From Dokdonella_A soli (lineage in GTDB: Bacteria; Pseudomonadota; Gammaproteobacteria; Xanthomonadales; Rhodanobacteraceae): a stretch of 64,000 bases of DNA. A program made the position numbers and the translations under genes. Positions 53,818-62,746 of this stretch are shown one piece after another (within the stretch, counting starts at the first letter, position 1; every line of letters starts with the position of its first letter). The notes below the pieces were generated by a model. It was not told where the DNA came from, made no database searches, and saw only the letters and a list, made by a program, of their open reading frames with translations. The stretch is from positions 124,001 through 188,000 of the forward strand of contig NZ_BAAAEU010000025.1 in NCBI RefSeq assembly GCF_039523175.1, read 5' to 3'.

Positions 53818-53993
53818 GTCCCGCTCCCATGCAAAGAAAGAAGTGAAACCCGGATTCGTTATCTACCGCTCCGATGACCCTGGATCACCCGGATGGCTCC
53901 CGGTTGAGGGCCACCCGATTCTCAAGAACAGAACTGGACAACTATCGAAACCGTCGCGCGCAGTCACCGCGCGCGGCTGTCCGTGGCTTCGTA

Positions 53994-55025
53994 TCAGTCG
54001 AAGCCGTTTGCGAAAATCAGATCTCCGGTGGTGATCCGGCCGACCTTGTTGACGTTCGGTGCACTTTCCGTGAACCACAGGTTGCCATCGGGGCCAGCGG
54101 TGATGCCCAGCGGGTTGGAACTGGACGTGATCCCGGCGGTGAACAGGGTCACCGTACCGGTCGGCGTGATGCGCCCGACTCCGCCTTGAAAGCTGGCCCC
54201 GTTGGCGAACCACAGATTGCCATCCGGTCCCGTCGTGATGCCTGCCGGGATTACCGTCGCGGACGATACGATGGCGAATTCGGTGACGGTACCCGTTGGC
54301 GTGATGCGTCCGATCTGCCCTTGTGAACCGTCTTCCGTGAACCACAGATTGCCGTCCGGTCCTGCGGTAATGCCGTGGGGAAAGCCGCTGATTCCGCTGC
54401 CGAACTCGGTGACGGCTCCGGTCGGCGTGATGCGGCCGATTGAGCTGGTTCTCACTTCGGTGTACCACAGATTGCCGTCGGGACCCGTGGTGATGCCGGG
54501 ATAATTCGCACCGTTGGAGCTGGTGAAGTTGCTGCCGGCGCTGAACTCGGTCAGCGTGCCGGTCGGCGTGATCCGCCCAATCTTTCCCGGCCCCGTCGGA
54601 GAGTCTTCCGTGAACCACAGATTGCCGTCCGGTCCCGCAGTGATGGCGTTCACGCGCGCGTTCGGGTTGGCTACGGGAAATTGGGTTACCGTGCCGGTTG
54701 GAGTGATGCGCCCTATGCTCGTGAGGTTTTCGGTGAACCACAGATTGCCGTCCGGTCCTTTCGCGATGCCGACCGGCGTGCCTTGAGTGATTCCGGCGGT
54801 GAAAAATGTCACTGTGCCGGTCGGTGTGATCCGTCCGATCGCGCTGTTGTTGACTTCCGTGAACCACAGATTGCCGTCCGGCCCCGTCGTGATGGACGTA
54901 TTGCTCCCGTTGTTCGAGCCAGCGCTGCCGGTACTGAATTCCGTAACGACCTGCGCCGAAGCGATACCGGAAAGCAGGCATGACAACGCGACAACGCTGT
55001 ATATCAGCGCCCGCAATGGCTTCAT
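53994..55025 (-). CDS. Secreted seven-bladed beta-propeller of the Vgb (virginiamycin B lyase) type
   Basis: The 343-aa protein (ATG 55025 with GGGAGAG upstream) has a signal peptide (about 1-24). Seven copies follow of an ITxGPDGNLWFTE unit with IGRITPTGTVTEF between them. This is the blade repeat of Vgb-type propellers. It ends GDLIFANGFD, the shared tail. Real Vgb is a cytoplasmic streptogramin lyase. A secreted form with a sorting-type tail is more likely a structural or binding propeller. A second in-frame ATG at 55052 sits in a direct repeat of the same ribosome-binding site. Confidence 0.85.
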   Translation of the reverse strand: MKPLRALIYSVVALSCLLSGIASAQVVTEFSTGSAGSNNGSNTSITTGPDGNLWFTEVNNSAIGRITPTGTVTFFTAGITQGTPVGIAKGPDGNLWFTENLTSIGRITPTGTVTQFPVANPNARVNAITAGPDGNLWFTEDSPTGPGKIGRITPTGTLTEFSAGSNFTSSNGANYPGITTGPDGNLWYTEVRTSSIGRITPTGAVTEFGSGISGFPHGITAGPDGNLWFTEDGSQGQIGRITPTGTVTEFAIVSSATVIPAGITTGPDGNLWFANGASFQGGVGRITPTGTVTLFTAGITSSSNPLGITAGPDGNLWFTESAPNVNKVGRITTGDLIFANGFD

Positions 55026-55150
55026 GATGGACTCTCCCGACAATTGCTTCATGATGGATCTCCGGATATCGCCGGTGTTCCAGCCCGGCCGCAGATGACG
55101 ATAGGCACGACGGTTATGAAACATGCTCCCGGTTGCTGACTCCCGGTTCT

Positions 55151-56379
55151 CTAAAACAAAACCGGACAACCGTCGAAGCCGTTGTTGAAGATGATGCTGT
55201 CGAAGCTCGCGCCGATGGCGCCGTTTGCGTTGTATTGCGGACTGGAAATGATGCCGGCGCCGTTGTTGAACGCGATCAGATTCGCTTCGCCGGGGTTGGA
55301 ACCGCCGATGATCGACGCCGGCGTGGCGACACTCGAACTGCCCGTGAGTTGGATGCCAGCGCAGTAGGTCGGGCAACCGCCGACGGCATCGCCATTCGGC
55401 AGCGGTTGGGTGCCGCTCCAGTCGGTGCCGATGTAATTGCCTTTTATCTGGATGCCGCCGGTGCCTTGAGCGGGTCCGTCCCAGATGCCGAGTCCGACGT
55501 TGTGGTTGCCTGAGATCACGTTGCGCGAGGGATGGCCCGGCGCGGTGCAACCAGCGCCGGTGCAGCCGATGCGCAAGCCCGGGAAATTCGCATTCAAAAG
55601 GAGACCGGGCCAATTGCTGTTGGTGCCGTTTGGAATCGCGAGCGCGCCGGTCGCGTCCGTGCCGATCAGGTTGCCTTCGACGATGACGGTAGAGTTGGGG
55701 CTGCCAGCCAGCACTCCGGTGCTGTTGCCCGACAGCAAATTGCGCTGCCACGGCTGGATGCCGCCGATCTGCACATTGTCGTTGTCGACGCGGATCGCGG
55801 CCCCGGTATTGCCGAGCGTGGGCAAGGAAGTACCGTCGATCTTCGTTCCGAGAAAGCAGCCGTAGATGTTGATCTGCGCCTTCGGGGTCGACAACCCCCC
55901 GCCGACAATCGCGTCGCTGAACCCGTGCATGGCCACACCCTGCACCGTGATCGCTATGGTTGGCGCGCCGCAACGGGCGTACGTGAATCCGTTGATGCTG
56001 AAGCCCGTGTCCGCACCAACGAGTTCGATCATCAGCTTGGTATTCAGTGCGCCGGCATCCGGTGTATTCGTGTTCATCACGCTGCCGGCTGGCTGTAGCC
56101 GCCGATGATCAGGCTGGTTAGGGTGCCACGGGTGTTGATGGATGGCAGCTGGCTTGCCACCGCGATCGTGAACGGACCAGTGCCGGGAATATTGAAGTTG
56201 ATGGTGTTCGCGCCGCCAGCCGCGTTCGAGGCATTGATCGCCTGGCGAAGCGTGCAAGTCGCTCCGCAGCTGGTGCCATCCGTGTCCGCCGCGCTGGTGA
56301 CGGTGAAGGTCGTGGCCTGCGCCAGCGACGCGCCAGCGAGAAACAGGACAACGCTTGCGATCCGTGCGCGCATCTTCAC
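55151..56379 (-). pseudogene. Beta-helix gene broken by a one-base frameshift
   Basis: The GTG at 56379 has GGAGG upstream and opens a signal peptide and LRQAINASNAAGGANTINFN in one frame as far as GGYSQPA. The rest (MNTNTPDAGALNTKLMIELV onward, beta-helix rungs, IFNNGFDGCPVLF) is in another frame. The array B gene at 40499 reads GCTGCCGGGCTGGCTG on the plus strand at this place; here one G is missing at 56087-56088. Restored, it would be about 409 aa. It is either a recent pseudogene or an assembly error in a G-run. The tail is of the array A kind while the body resembles array B, so it may be a hybrid. Confidence 0.8.
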
Positions 56380-56426
56380 GGACACACCTCCCCTGCATGC
56401 AGGTTTCGGTAAACGAACACGTTCGC

Positions 56427-58964
56427 TCACGGACACTTCTCGGCAGTCGCGCTATCGAAGCCATACTTGAAGATCACGTCGCAGGTGTAGGGCATGTATC
56501 CCGAGAACTGCGAAGTGTTGCCCGCGGCATCGGTTGCGGTCAGGGAGATAAGGCGGCCGGCGAGACTGCCACCCGGTTCAACATTGAACGGGATACTGAA
56601 CGAGACGCTGCCGTTGTTGCCGCTCGGCGAATTGGTAATCGAGGTCCCCTGCGCGGTATGGAAGACTTGGCCTTGGCCCTCGCCGTAGCCGTTGCTATCG
56701 TTTTGCAGGGATGAAAACACCTCGATGTTGTAGATGGCATTGGTCGATTGCAGCGTACCGGTGACCACGCCCGAGGTGGTTCCGCCGATCGCACTGGTGA
56801 TGACCGGGTGATTCAGGCCGCGGTTCGACGTCGCCTGCACGTTGGCATCGGCATCGTTCTGGATGTATTCCGGGTTCCCGTACATGCTGTAACCCATGTT
56901 GTTATTGGGAGCATTGTTGTGGAAGCTGTTGCCGGAGATCGTGTTGCGCTGAGGATAACTGGCGACACTGCTACTGCTGGCCATCCGGATACCCGCGAAG
57001 GCGTTGTTCCAGATGGTATTGGAGGCAATGGTGTTGCCGGATGCGGGGCCCTGCAAATAAATGCCATTGCTGTTGGGCGCCGCAGTACCTCCAAAGCAAA
57101 GAGGAAAGGGATACGTCACGCAAGACGATTCGGTGACGCCGATCAGGTTGTGATCAATCGTATTGCCGGTCGCCTGTGCCCCGTTAAGATAAACGCCGGA
57201 ACCGGAAAGTGCATCGACGATCACATTGTTGCTGATCGTATTTCCGCTGGTTTCGAGGTAAATATCGATATCGTTCACATCACGTCCGAAGGGGGCGGTC
57301 TCATCGGCGATAGCACCGATGATATTGCCGACGATCGACATGCCGGTCGCATTGCTGAAAAAGCCATACGGGGCGGTTATCCCGAAACCATTGTGGCCGG
57401 TGGAGCTGCTGGGGGTGCAGACTGCACCCGTGATGATGTTGCGCTGTGCCGGGGCGCTCCCGCCGATGCTGGCGTTGGTGCCGCCGACGATGTCGATATC
57501 GTTGACTTGGAAGTTGTTGGCGGTGGTTTGGCCGCCAAACTGGTTGCCCCAGACCAGCGCCCCGCTGCCGGCAAAATTCAGGCTGAGCGCGCTGCCGCCA
57601 CAGTTGCCGCCGGTATCGTGAAACCCGGCGAAGATCAGACCCTGCACCCAGAACTGCGAGTTCGCATTGCTGAACACGGGGTTCAAACCGACGCTGATTG
57701 TTCCGCCGCCGTCGAGCACGACGCAACGCACGGCGTTGTCGTTGATGGCCGCCGTGTTTGCGTGCGTGCCCGGCTGGCTGTAGCCGTCGATACGCATGCC
57801 GTACTTGATCGTCGGCAGCGCACTGGCCAAGTTGATGAACTGCGGACAGCTTCCGGGGATATTGAAATTGATGTAATGGAACACATTGACCGCGTTCGCC
57901 TGCGTGATCGCGTCGCGCAGCGAGCCGGGCCCGCTGTCGTTGGCGTTGGTGACCACGATCGTGTTGCCGGTGGTGTCGTCGTAGGACGATTCGTACGCGC
58001 CGCGATCCACCGCCGAGCCAACGACGCGCGGATTGCCGTCGAGATCGGTGCCGGTGATGTTCGGCGCGCTGTTGTCGCCGCTGTTGATCGAGGGCGAAAT
58101 GGTTGGTGCGGTTTGCAGTCGGTAGTTTCCACTGCCGATGAACAGCGGATTGCTTTTCAAAGTGCCGGAACTGCCGCTCGCCTCGGCACCGTCGAGCGTG
58201 CCGTAGGTGTTGTCATCAAACGTTGCGAGCATCGAACCACCAATGTCGCAACCGATGCGGATGTCGGTACCGCCGTAACTGCCCCAGACGATGTTGTTGG
58301 CCAGCTTCGCGATGTTGGAATTCATGCACAGGTAGAGACTACGATTGGCCGCGTAGCCGATCGTGTTGCCGGTGAGGGTCACGGTATCGCTGTTGTTCGC
58401 GCCGATATGCAAGCCATCCTGGCCCGGCAGGGACTCGTCCACCAGGTTGTTGTCTACCGAGACTCTCTGGTACCCCGGGGTGGGCTGATCGCTGATGGTC
58501 AGGCCCGTCTTGTAGAAATGATTGAACCGGATCTCGGTGTAGCCGCGGTTGCCGATCTGCACGCCCGATCCTGAGCCAGGAAAGTTCTGGAAGCGCAATC
58601 CCTCTACGACCAGGGTCGCGCCCGCGTTCATGGCGATCATGGCAGTGTAGAGATTGGCGCCGTCGATGACGGTGTTTTCCCCATTCACCACGCGTGCCGA
58701 GCAGTTGCTATCGGTGTAGCCGCCGAGCAATTGCAGCGAGTTGTAGCTGACGGTCGTATTCGTCAGCAGCGTCGAGCTGACGTCGTAGGTGCCCTGCACG
58801 AGCTCGATATACGTGGTGCCGGAGGCAACCTCCACGTTGGCGAGCGCGAGGTTGAGCGACGCCGAGCTGGCGACGCAGGTGACCGTGTTGGCGTGCGCCG
58901 GCTGGATGGTCCACAACGCGACCAGCAGCAGGCCGAGCATGAGCTTCGAACGGAACGCGAACAT
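56427..58964 (-). CDS. Large secreted beta-helix protein with two modules
   Basis: The 845-aa protein has a signal peptide MFAFRSKLMLGLLLVALWTI (1-25), close to the array B copy 1 signal. The first beta-helix module (about 26-325) is of choice-of-anchor Q type and ends VDRGAYESSYDD. The second (about 330-715) begins NANDSGPGSLRDAIT and has NTIxxN rungs. A beta-sandwich (about 740-820: VVTGTLQSTNAIYNIEVFSS) is like that of array B. The end is CDVIFKYGFDSATAEKCP, a variant of the tail. It looks like a fusion of an array-A-like and an array-B-like unit. Confidence 0.84.
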   Translation of the reverse strand: MFAFRSKLMLGLLLVALWTIQPAHANTVTCVASSASLNLALANVEVASGTTYIELVQGTYDVSSTLLTNTTVSYNSLQLLGGYTDSNCSARVVNGENTVIDGANLYTAMIAMNAGATLVVEGLRFQNFPGSGSGVQIGNRGYTEIRFNHFYKTGLTISDQPTPGYQRVSVDNNLVDESLPGQDGLHIGANNSDTVTLTGNTIGYAANRSLYLCMNSNIAKLANNIVWGSYGGTDIRIGCDIGGSMLATFDDNTYGTLDGAEASGSSGTLKSNPLFIGSGNYRLQTAPTISPSINSGDNSAPNITGTDLDGNPRVVGSAVDRGAYESSYDDTTGNTIVVTNANDSGPGSLRDAITQANAVNVFHYINFNIPGSCPQFINLASALPTIKYGMRIDGYSQPGTHANTAAINDNAVRCVVLDGGGTISVGLNPVFSNANSQFWVQGLIFAGFHDTGGNCGGSALSLNFAGSGALVWGNQFGGQTTANNFQVNDIDIVGGTNASIGGSAPAQRNIITGAVCTPSSSTGHNGFGITAPYGFFSNATGMSIVGNIIGAIADETAPFGRDVNDIDIYLETSGNTISNNVIVDALSGSGVYLNGAQATGNTIDHNLIGVTESSCVTYPFPLCFGGTAAPNSNGIYLQGPASGNTIASNTIWNNAFAGIRMASSSSVASYPQRNTISGNSFHNNAPNNNMGYSMYGNPEYIQNDADANVQATSNRGLNHPVITSAIGGTTSGVVTGTLQSTNAIYNIEVFSSLQNDSNGYGEGQGQVFHTAQGTSITNSPSGNNGSVSFSIPFNVEPGGSLAGRLISLTATDAAGNTSQFSGYMPYTCDVIFKYGFDSATAEKCP

Positions 58965-59160
58965 GGGTTTCCTCCCTCATCACTGGCAACGATGTGGCGG
59001 TATGAATGCGCGAGAGGGGGGAAACGAACAGGATGGCAGCACAATGAGCCGCAGGGCGCCATGCGGGCCCGTGCGGTCCTGCTCGGGCGCTGTTCATAGC
59101 CGTGCCGCTAGCTTGACTCCGGATCAAGCGCCCCAGCCGGGCGTGCCCACGGAGGCCATC

Positions 59161-59482
59161 ATGCGAAATCCCAAAAGCTTGCTGCTGGTTGCCACGCTGG
59201 CTGTGGTCGGCGCGTGCGCCCTGAACAGCGCGCCGGGCCGAGGCGCGCGTGGCGATCAACATCTACGCGACCGCCCCGCCACTGCCCTTGCGCGTCGAAA
59301 CATTGCCCCCGCCGCGGGTCGGCTATGTCTGGGTCCCGGGCGACTGGCGCTGGAGTCATCATCGCTACGTCTGGCATCGCGGTTACTGGATGCGTGAACG
59401 CGGTGGCTACCAATACTCGCCCTCGCGCTGGGACCGTGACGGTGAACGTTGGCGCTACTGCCATGGGCGATGGGATCGCTGA
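59161..59482 (+). pseudogene. YXWGXW-repeat secreted protein, apparently frameshifted
   Basis: ATG 59161 follows GGAGG and starts a signal peptide MRNPKSLLLVATLAVVGACA. The protein body, rich in Trp/Tyr/Arg (YVWVPGDWRWSHHRYVW, RGYWMRERGG), is in another frame and runs from EARVAINIYA to the stop at 59482. The two join if the run GGG at 59235-59237 loses one base. YXWGXW proteins are small secreted proteins of unknown function, usually about 90-110 aa. The restored form would fit. Either a real break or an assembly error. Confidence 0.65.
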
Positions 59483-59588
59483 CGAATACGGTCGGCGCGC
59501 GGTTACGGAAAGGCCCGCGATACGCGGACCTTTCCATTTGGGAGGATTGGGTTGGTGCGTGCGCGGTGTGGAGCCGGCTCGATCGCAG

Positions 59589-60641
59589 CTACCGGGTGCC
59601 GGACTGTGTTTCTGCGCCGTCTTCCACTAACGCGCCCGGCTCCTCGACCGCGTAACCCTGCGTGCGCAGCCTGGACAGGTAACCGTCGGCAGCGAGCAGA
59701 TGCCTGATCGGCAACATCGCGAACGTCACCTGATTCTTCACCAGCGCGGCGCTTGCCGCGTCGAGCCAGGCCTTCTCGATGCGCGTATCCACGTCGGTCA
59801 TCCCTCGCTTGCGCGCGAGGTTCGCTTCGGTGATCGCGGCCCGGCACGCGGTCATCTGGTCCGTGTAGGGCAGCTTGCGCAATGCATCCAGATCACCGGT
59901 CGCCCAGGCGTTCGCGCGTGCGGTCATCGTGCCGAGATCGGTGTCGATCCGGTCGAGTGTCTTGCGGAAGCAGTCGAGGTCGTTCAGCGGCGTGCTCTTG
60001 AACTCCTTGAGCGTCGCCTTGGGTTCATCGATCACGAGTTCGACACGCGGCGTGGTCGTCACGACGTGGGCACGTTTCGCCGCAGCCTTGACCTTCTTCT
60101 GCACGATGCCTGAATCGGCGAGACCGGCCTTTTCAAGCGCCGCCTCGTACAGCTCGAGCGCGGCGAAGATCGGCCGCCACTTCTCGACCTTGTTGCTGCG
60201 ACCGATGTACTTGCCCTTGAGCACGCTCCAGCGCGCGTACAGCTCGGGCGGAACCACCTGTTCGAGGCTCGCGTCATCGGGATTCTTGCGTATGCCGATC
60301 AACGAAGGCAGCAGGGCCAACTGGCCGAAAAACCCCACGTTGGCGCTGACCGCGACTTCGGGCGAAGCCAGTACCTCTTGCGATTGCGCGATGGCCGCCT
60401 CGACCTCGTGCGCCTGCCACTCGATCTTCTTCGGCAGCGGCGACAGCGTGCCGAGCACCCACAACACGTGATCGCCCTTCGATACCTTCCACATGCCAGG
60501 CCCCGGTTGCACGCCGCTGACGACGAGGGTATCGAGTTGCGTGACGCTGGCGATGGCTGATGACTCCGATGCGGCATCCTGCGCAAACAAGGACGGCGGC
60601 GCGGACAAAGCCAGCACGCAAACGAGAACAGCATGACGCAT
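59589..60641 (-). CDS. TraB/GumN-family exported protein
   Basis: The 350-aa protein (ATG 60641) has a signal peptide (about 1-21, cut after FAQ). The family start GPGMWKVSKGDHVLWVLGTL (residues 48-67) is followed by PLPKKIEW, a helical middle and YTDQMTACRAAITEANLARK. TraB/GumN/PrgY proteins have an EreA/ChaN-like fold and may be metal-dependent proteases or haem-binding proteins. The first GxxH-like catalytic site is altered here (VLGTLS), so activity is doubtful. The gene stands alone. Confidence 0.88.
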   Translation of the reverse strand: MRHAVLVCVLALSAPPSLFAQDAASESSAIASVTQLDTLVVSGVQPGPGMWKVSKGDHVLWVLGTLSPLPKKIEWQAHEVEAAIAQSQEVLASPEVAVSANVGFFGQLALLPSLIGIRKNPDDASLEQVVPPELYARWSVLKGKYIGRSNKVEKWRPIFAALELYEAALEKAGLADSGIVQKKVKAAAKRAHVVTTTPRVELVIDEPKATLKEFKSTPLNDLDCFRKTLDRIDTDLGTMTARANAWATGDLDALRKLPYTDQMTACRAAITEANLARKRGMTDVDTRIEKAWLDAASAALVKNQVTFAMLPIRHLLAADGYLSRLRTQGYAVEEPGALVEDGAETQSGTR

Positions 60642-60820
60642 GCACCACACTCCTATCCATGAGACAGATTGCCAGTCGCGCGCAGTGTTCGATATTCAGC
60701 GGAATCACGTATCAAATTCTGGTTATGGAAGGTTTGAACAAATCCACCTTGTCATCCAGCTCCCCATAGCGAAGCTAAGCAAGGCGGACTGCATGAGCAG
60801 GAAGCCAAAGCAAACATCGG

Positions 60821-60945
60821 CTTAGGGAAGGCCTGAACAAGTCAGAGTTCGTCATTCCGGCGAAGGCCGGAATCCAGTTTTTCAACGAGTTGCCGTAGAG
60901 CTGGATCCCGGCTTTCGCCGGGATGACGGCTTCAGAGGTCCTTAG
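60821..60945. repeat. MITE-like repeat, copy 2 (125 bp)
   Basis: This is the inverse-orientation copy of the element at 22403-22560. It begins CTTAGGGAAGGCCTGAACAA and ends CTTCAGAGGTCCTTAG. It contains the hairpins CCGGCGAAGGCCGG and CCCGGCTTTCGCCGGG. The remaining sequence of the gap 60642-61196 holds one terminator (61043) and otherwise nothing recognisable. Confidence 0.75.
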
Positions 60946-61042
60946 CTGATGGCCGTTGCAGAGACAATGAGCCCCGGCGTTCACGACGACGAATTGCCAG
61001 ATGTTCCCCAGCTGTGATCGCCTGCCATCAGATGGGCACAAA

Positions 61043-61073
61043 AAAACGGCCGCCCCAAGGCGGCCGTTTTGCG
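61043..61073. terminator. Bidirectional intrinsic terminator
   Basis: AAACGGCCGCC pairs with GGCGGCCGTTT around a CCAA loop, with an A-run before and T-run after. It lies about 125 bp beyond the stop of the minus-strand aminotransferase gene (61197), with A/T runs suited to both strands. Confidence 0.85.
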
Positions 61074-61196
61074 TGTCGCGTGAAGACAGCGATTACGCTT
61101 TCTTCACCTTGGCCTGCAACGGGTCGAGCAGTTTCTGGGTTCGCGGCGAAGCCATCCGCCGCGATGATCTCGCCATTCGGCGAGAAGACCCGGTGC

Positions 61197-62672
61197 TCAA
61201 AGCGTGCGCGCGAGATCCGCCGCCACGTGCCTTGCGGCATCGAGCGTGGCCGCCACGTCTGCGTGCGTGTGCGCGGTCGAGACGAACAGGTTCTCGTAGG
61301 CGCCCGGATGGAACAGTACGCCCTTGCTGAGCATGCCTTGCCACCAGCGGCGGAAGATCTCCTGATCGGCATGGCGCTCGGCGTCGCGATAGTTGTGGAT
61401 CTCTTCTTTCGCGAACCACACCTGCATCAGCGGGCCGATGCCGACGACATACGCCGGCAGCCCCGCATCGCGCAGAACCTTGGCGAGGCCGAGGCGCAAC
61501 TCGTCGGAAACCGCATCGAGCTTTGCGTACAGACCCGGCGTCGCCAGTTCATCGAGCGCCGCGTTCGCCGCCGAGATCGCGATGCCGTTGGCGCTGTAGG
61601 TGCCGGCCATCGACACCGTGCCGTTGGCGACCAGGGCCATGATGTCGGCCCGCCCGCCCATCGCCGCGACCGGGAATCCGCCGCCGATGCCCTTGGCGAA
61701 CACGGACAGGTCCGGACGGATGCCAAGGCGACCCTGCGCCCCCGCAAGGCCGAGGCGGAAGCCGGTGATGACCTCGTCGAAGATCAGCACGATGCCGTGC
61801 TTCTGTGTGAGTTCGCGCATCGCTTCGAGATAGCCGGGCTTCGGCAGGATGCAGCCGGTGTTGCACATCACCGGCTCGGTGAGCACGGCCGCGATGCTGT
61901 CGCCCTCGCGGGCGATCACGTCGGCCAGCACCTGCGCATCGTTCCACGGCAGGATGATGAGGTTCTCTTCCACGCCCTTCGGCATGCCCGGGCCCTGCGG
62001 CACGGGAATCGGGCGATCGTCCGGGCCGGCCTTGTCGATCGACGGATGCTTGCTCCAGTACACCCCGTCCGAGAAGCCGTGGTACATGCCCTCGAAGCGG
62101 ATGATCTTGTTGCGCTTGGTGAAGGCGCGCGCGAGGCGCGTCGCATACAGCACCGCCTCGGTGCCGGTGTTGCACAGGCGTACCTGCTCGACGCTCGGCA
62201 CGGCGTCGATGATCTTCTGTGCGAGGCGCGCCTCATCGGCCGTCGGCAGCGCGAACACGGTGCCGCGGCTCTGAATGAAATCGACCACGGCCTGCGTCAC
62301 GCGAGCCGGTCGGTGGCCGAAGATCATCGGGCCGAGGCCGAGCAGGTAGTCGATGTATTCGTTGCCGTCCACGTCGCGCAGGCGCGAGCCCTGCCCGCTC
62401 TCGACGAACAAGGGATACGGCGACCATCCCGACCAGGTCGCGCGCGCGGTGCTGTTGACGCCGCCCGGGATGAGCTTGCAGGCGGCGTCGAACAAGTCGG
62501 CGCTACGGGCTGTGTCGAGGCCGGCGACGAGTCGGGCGTCCGTGGCGGCCGGAGGGTTCTTCGAGCTGTCGATGTTCAAGGATGCGACTCCAAAGGGCGG
62601 ATCGACCGCGCGCGGGCGCGGGATCGGGAATTCGGCGGGGAGCACCGGCGACGAAAGCGCCGGTGCCGACAA
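61197..62672 (-). CDS. Class III PLP aminotransferase/aminomutase, HemL-like
   Basis: The 491-aa protein resembles glutamate-1-semialdehyde aminomutase: IPGGVNSTARATWSG near residue 70, the PLP-contact FDEVITGFR, the Schiff-base Lys in VFAKGIGGGFP and GGRADIM following. It is longer than HemL (about 430 aa). Its first 40 residues lack family similarity, so the real start may be TTG near 62579, which has GGAG upstream. The housekeeping hemL is usually recognised by neighbours not seen here. With a HAD phosphatase upstream, a pathway-specific aminomutase or aminotransferase is possible. Confidence 0.85.
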   Translation of the reverse strand: MSAPALSSPVLPAEFPIPRPRAVDPPFGVASLNIDSSKNPPAATDARLVAGLDTARSADLFDAACKLIPGGVNSTARATWSGWSPYPLFVESGQGSRLRDVDGNEYIDYLLGLGPMIFGHRPARVTQAVVDFIQSRGTVFALPTADEARLAQKIIDAVPSVEQVRLCNTGTEAVLYATRLARAFTKRNKIIRFEGMYHGFSDGVYWSKHPSIDKAGPDDRPIPVPQGPGMPKGVEENLIILPWNDAQVLADVIAREGDSIAAVLTEPVMCNTGCILPKPGYLEAMRELTQKHGIVLIFDEVITGFRLGLAGAQGRLGIRPDLSVFAKGIGGGFPVAAMGGRADIMALVANGTVSMAGTYSANGIAISAANAALDELATPGLYAKLDAVSDELRLGLAKVLRDAGLPAYVVGIGPLMQVWFAKEEIHNYRDAERHADQEIFRRWWQGMLSKGVLFHPGAYENLFVSTAHTHADVAATLDAARHVAADLARTL

Positions 62673-62676
62673 GCTT

Positions 62677-62742
62677 AGGAGCCTGTTGGACTTGAGGGGT
62701 CGAGGCTCTGCAGCCCGGCCAACTCAAGTCCGGCAGGCTCCT
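62677..62742. promoter_or_regulatory. Long imperfect hairpin between the HAD and aminotransferase genes
   Basis: AGGAGCCTG-TTGGACTTGA (62677-62695) pairs with TCAAGTCCGG-CAGGCTCCT (62724-62742) with two mismatches near the middle. It fills the 74-bp space between the two genes, so it could be a terminator, attenuator or REP element controlling the aminotransferase. Confidence 0.5.
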
Positions 62743-62746
62743 GACG

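Noticed and set aside
54050..54900. CRISPR array suspected from evenly repeated DNA
   Set aside because: The repeats code for propeller blades in one open frame, with no constant repeat and unique spacers.
53994..55025. Streptogramin resistance (vgb)
   Set aside because: Signal peptide and the IFxNGFD tail make it a secreted protein; Vgb-like repeats alone do not show lyase activity.
61093..61196. Short basic open frame before the terminator at 61043
   Set aside because: About 27 codons, no ribosome-binding site and no recognisable product; it could be a gene remnant but cannot be supported.
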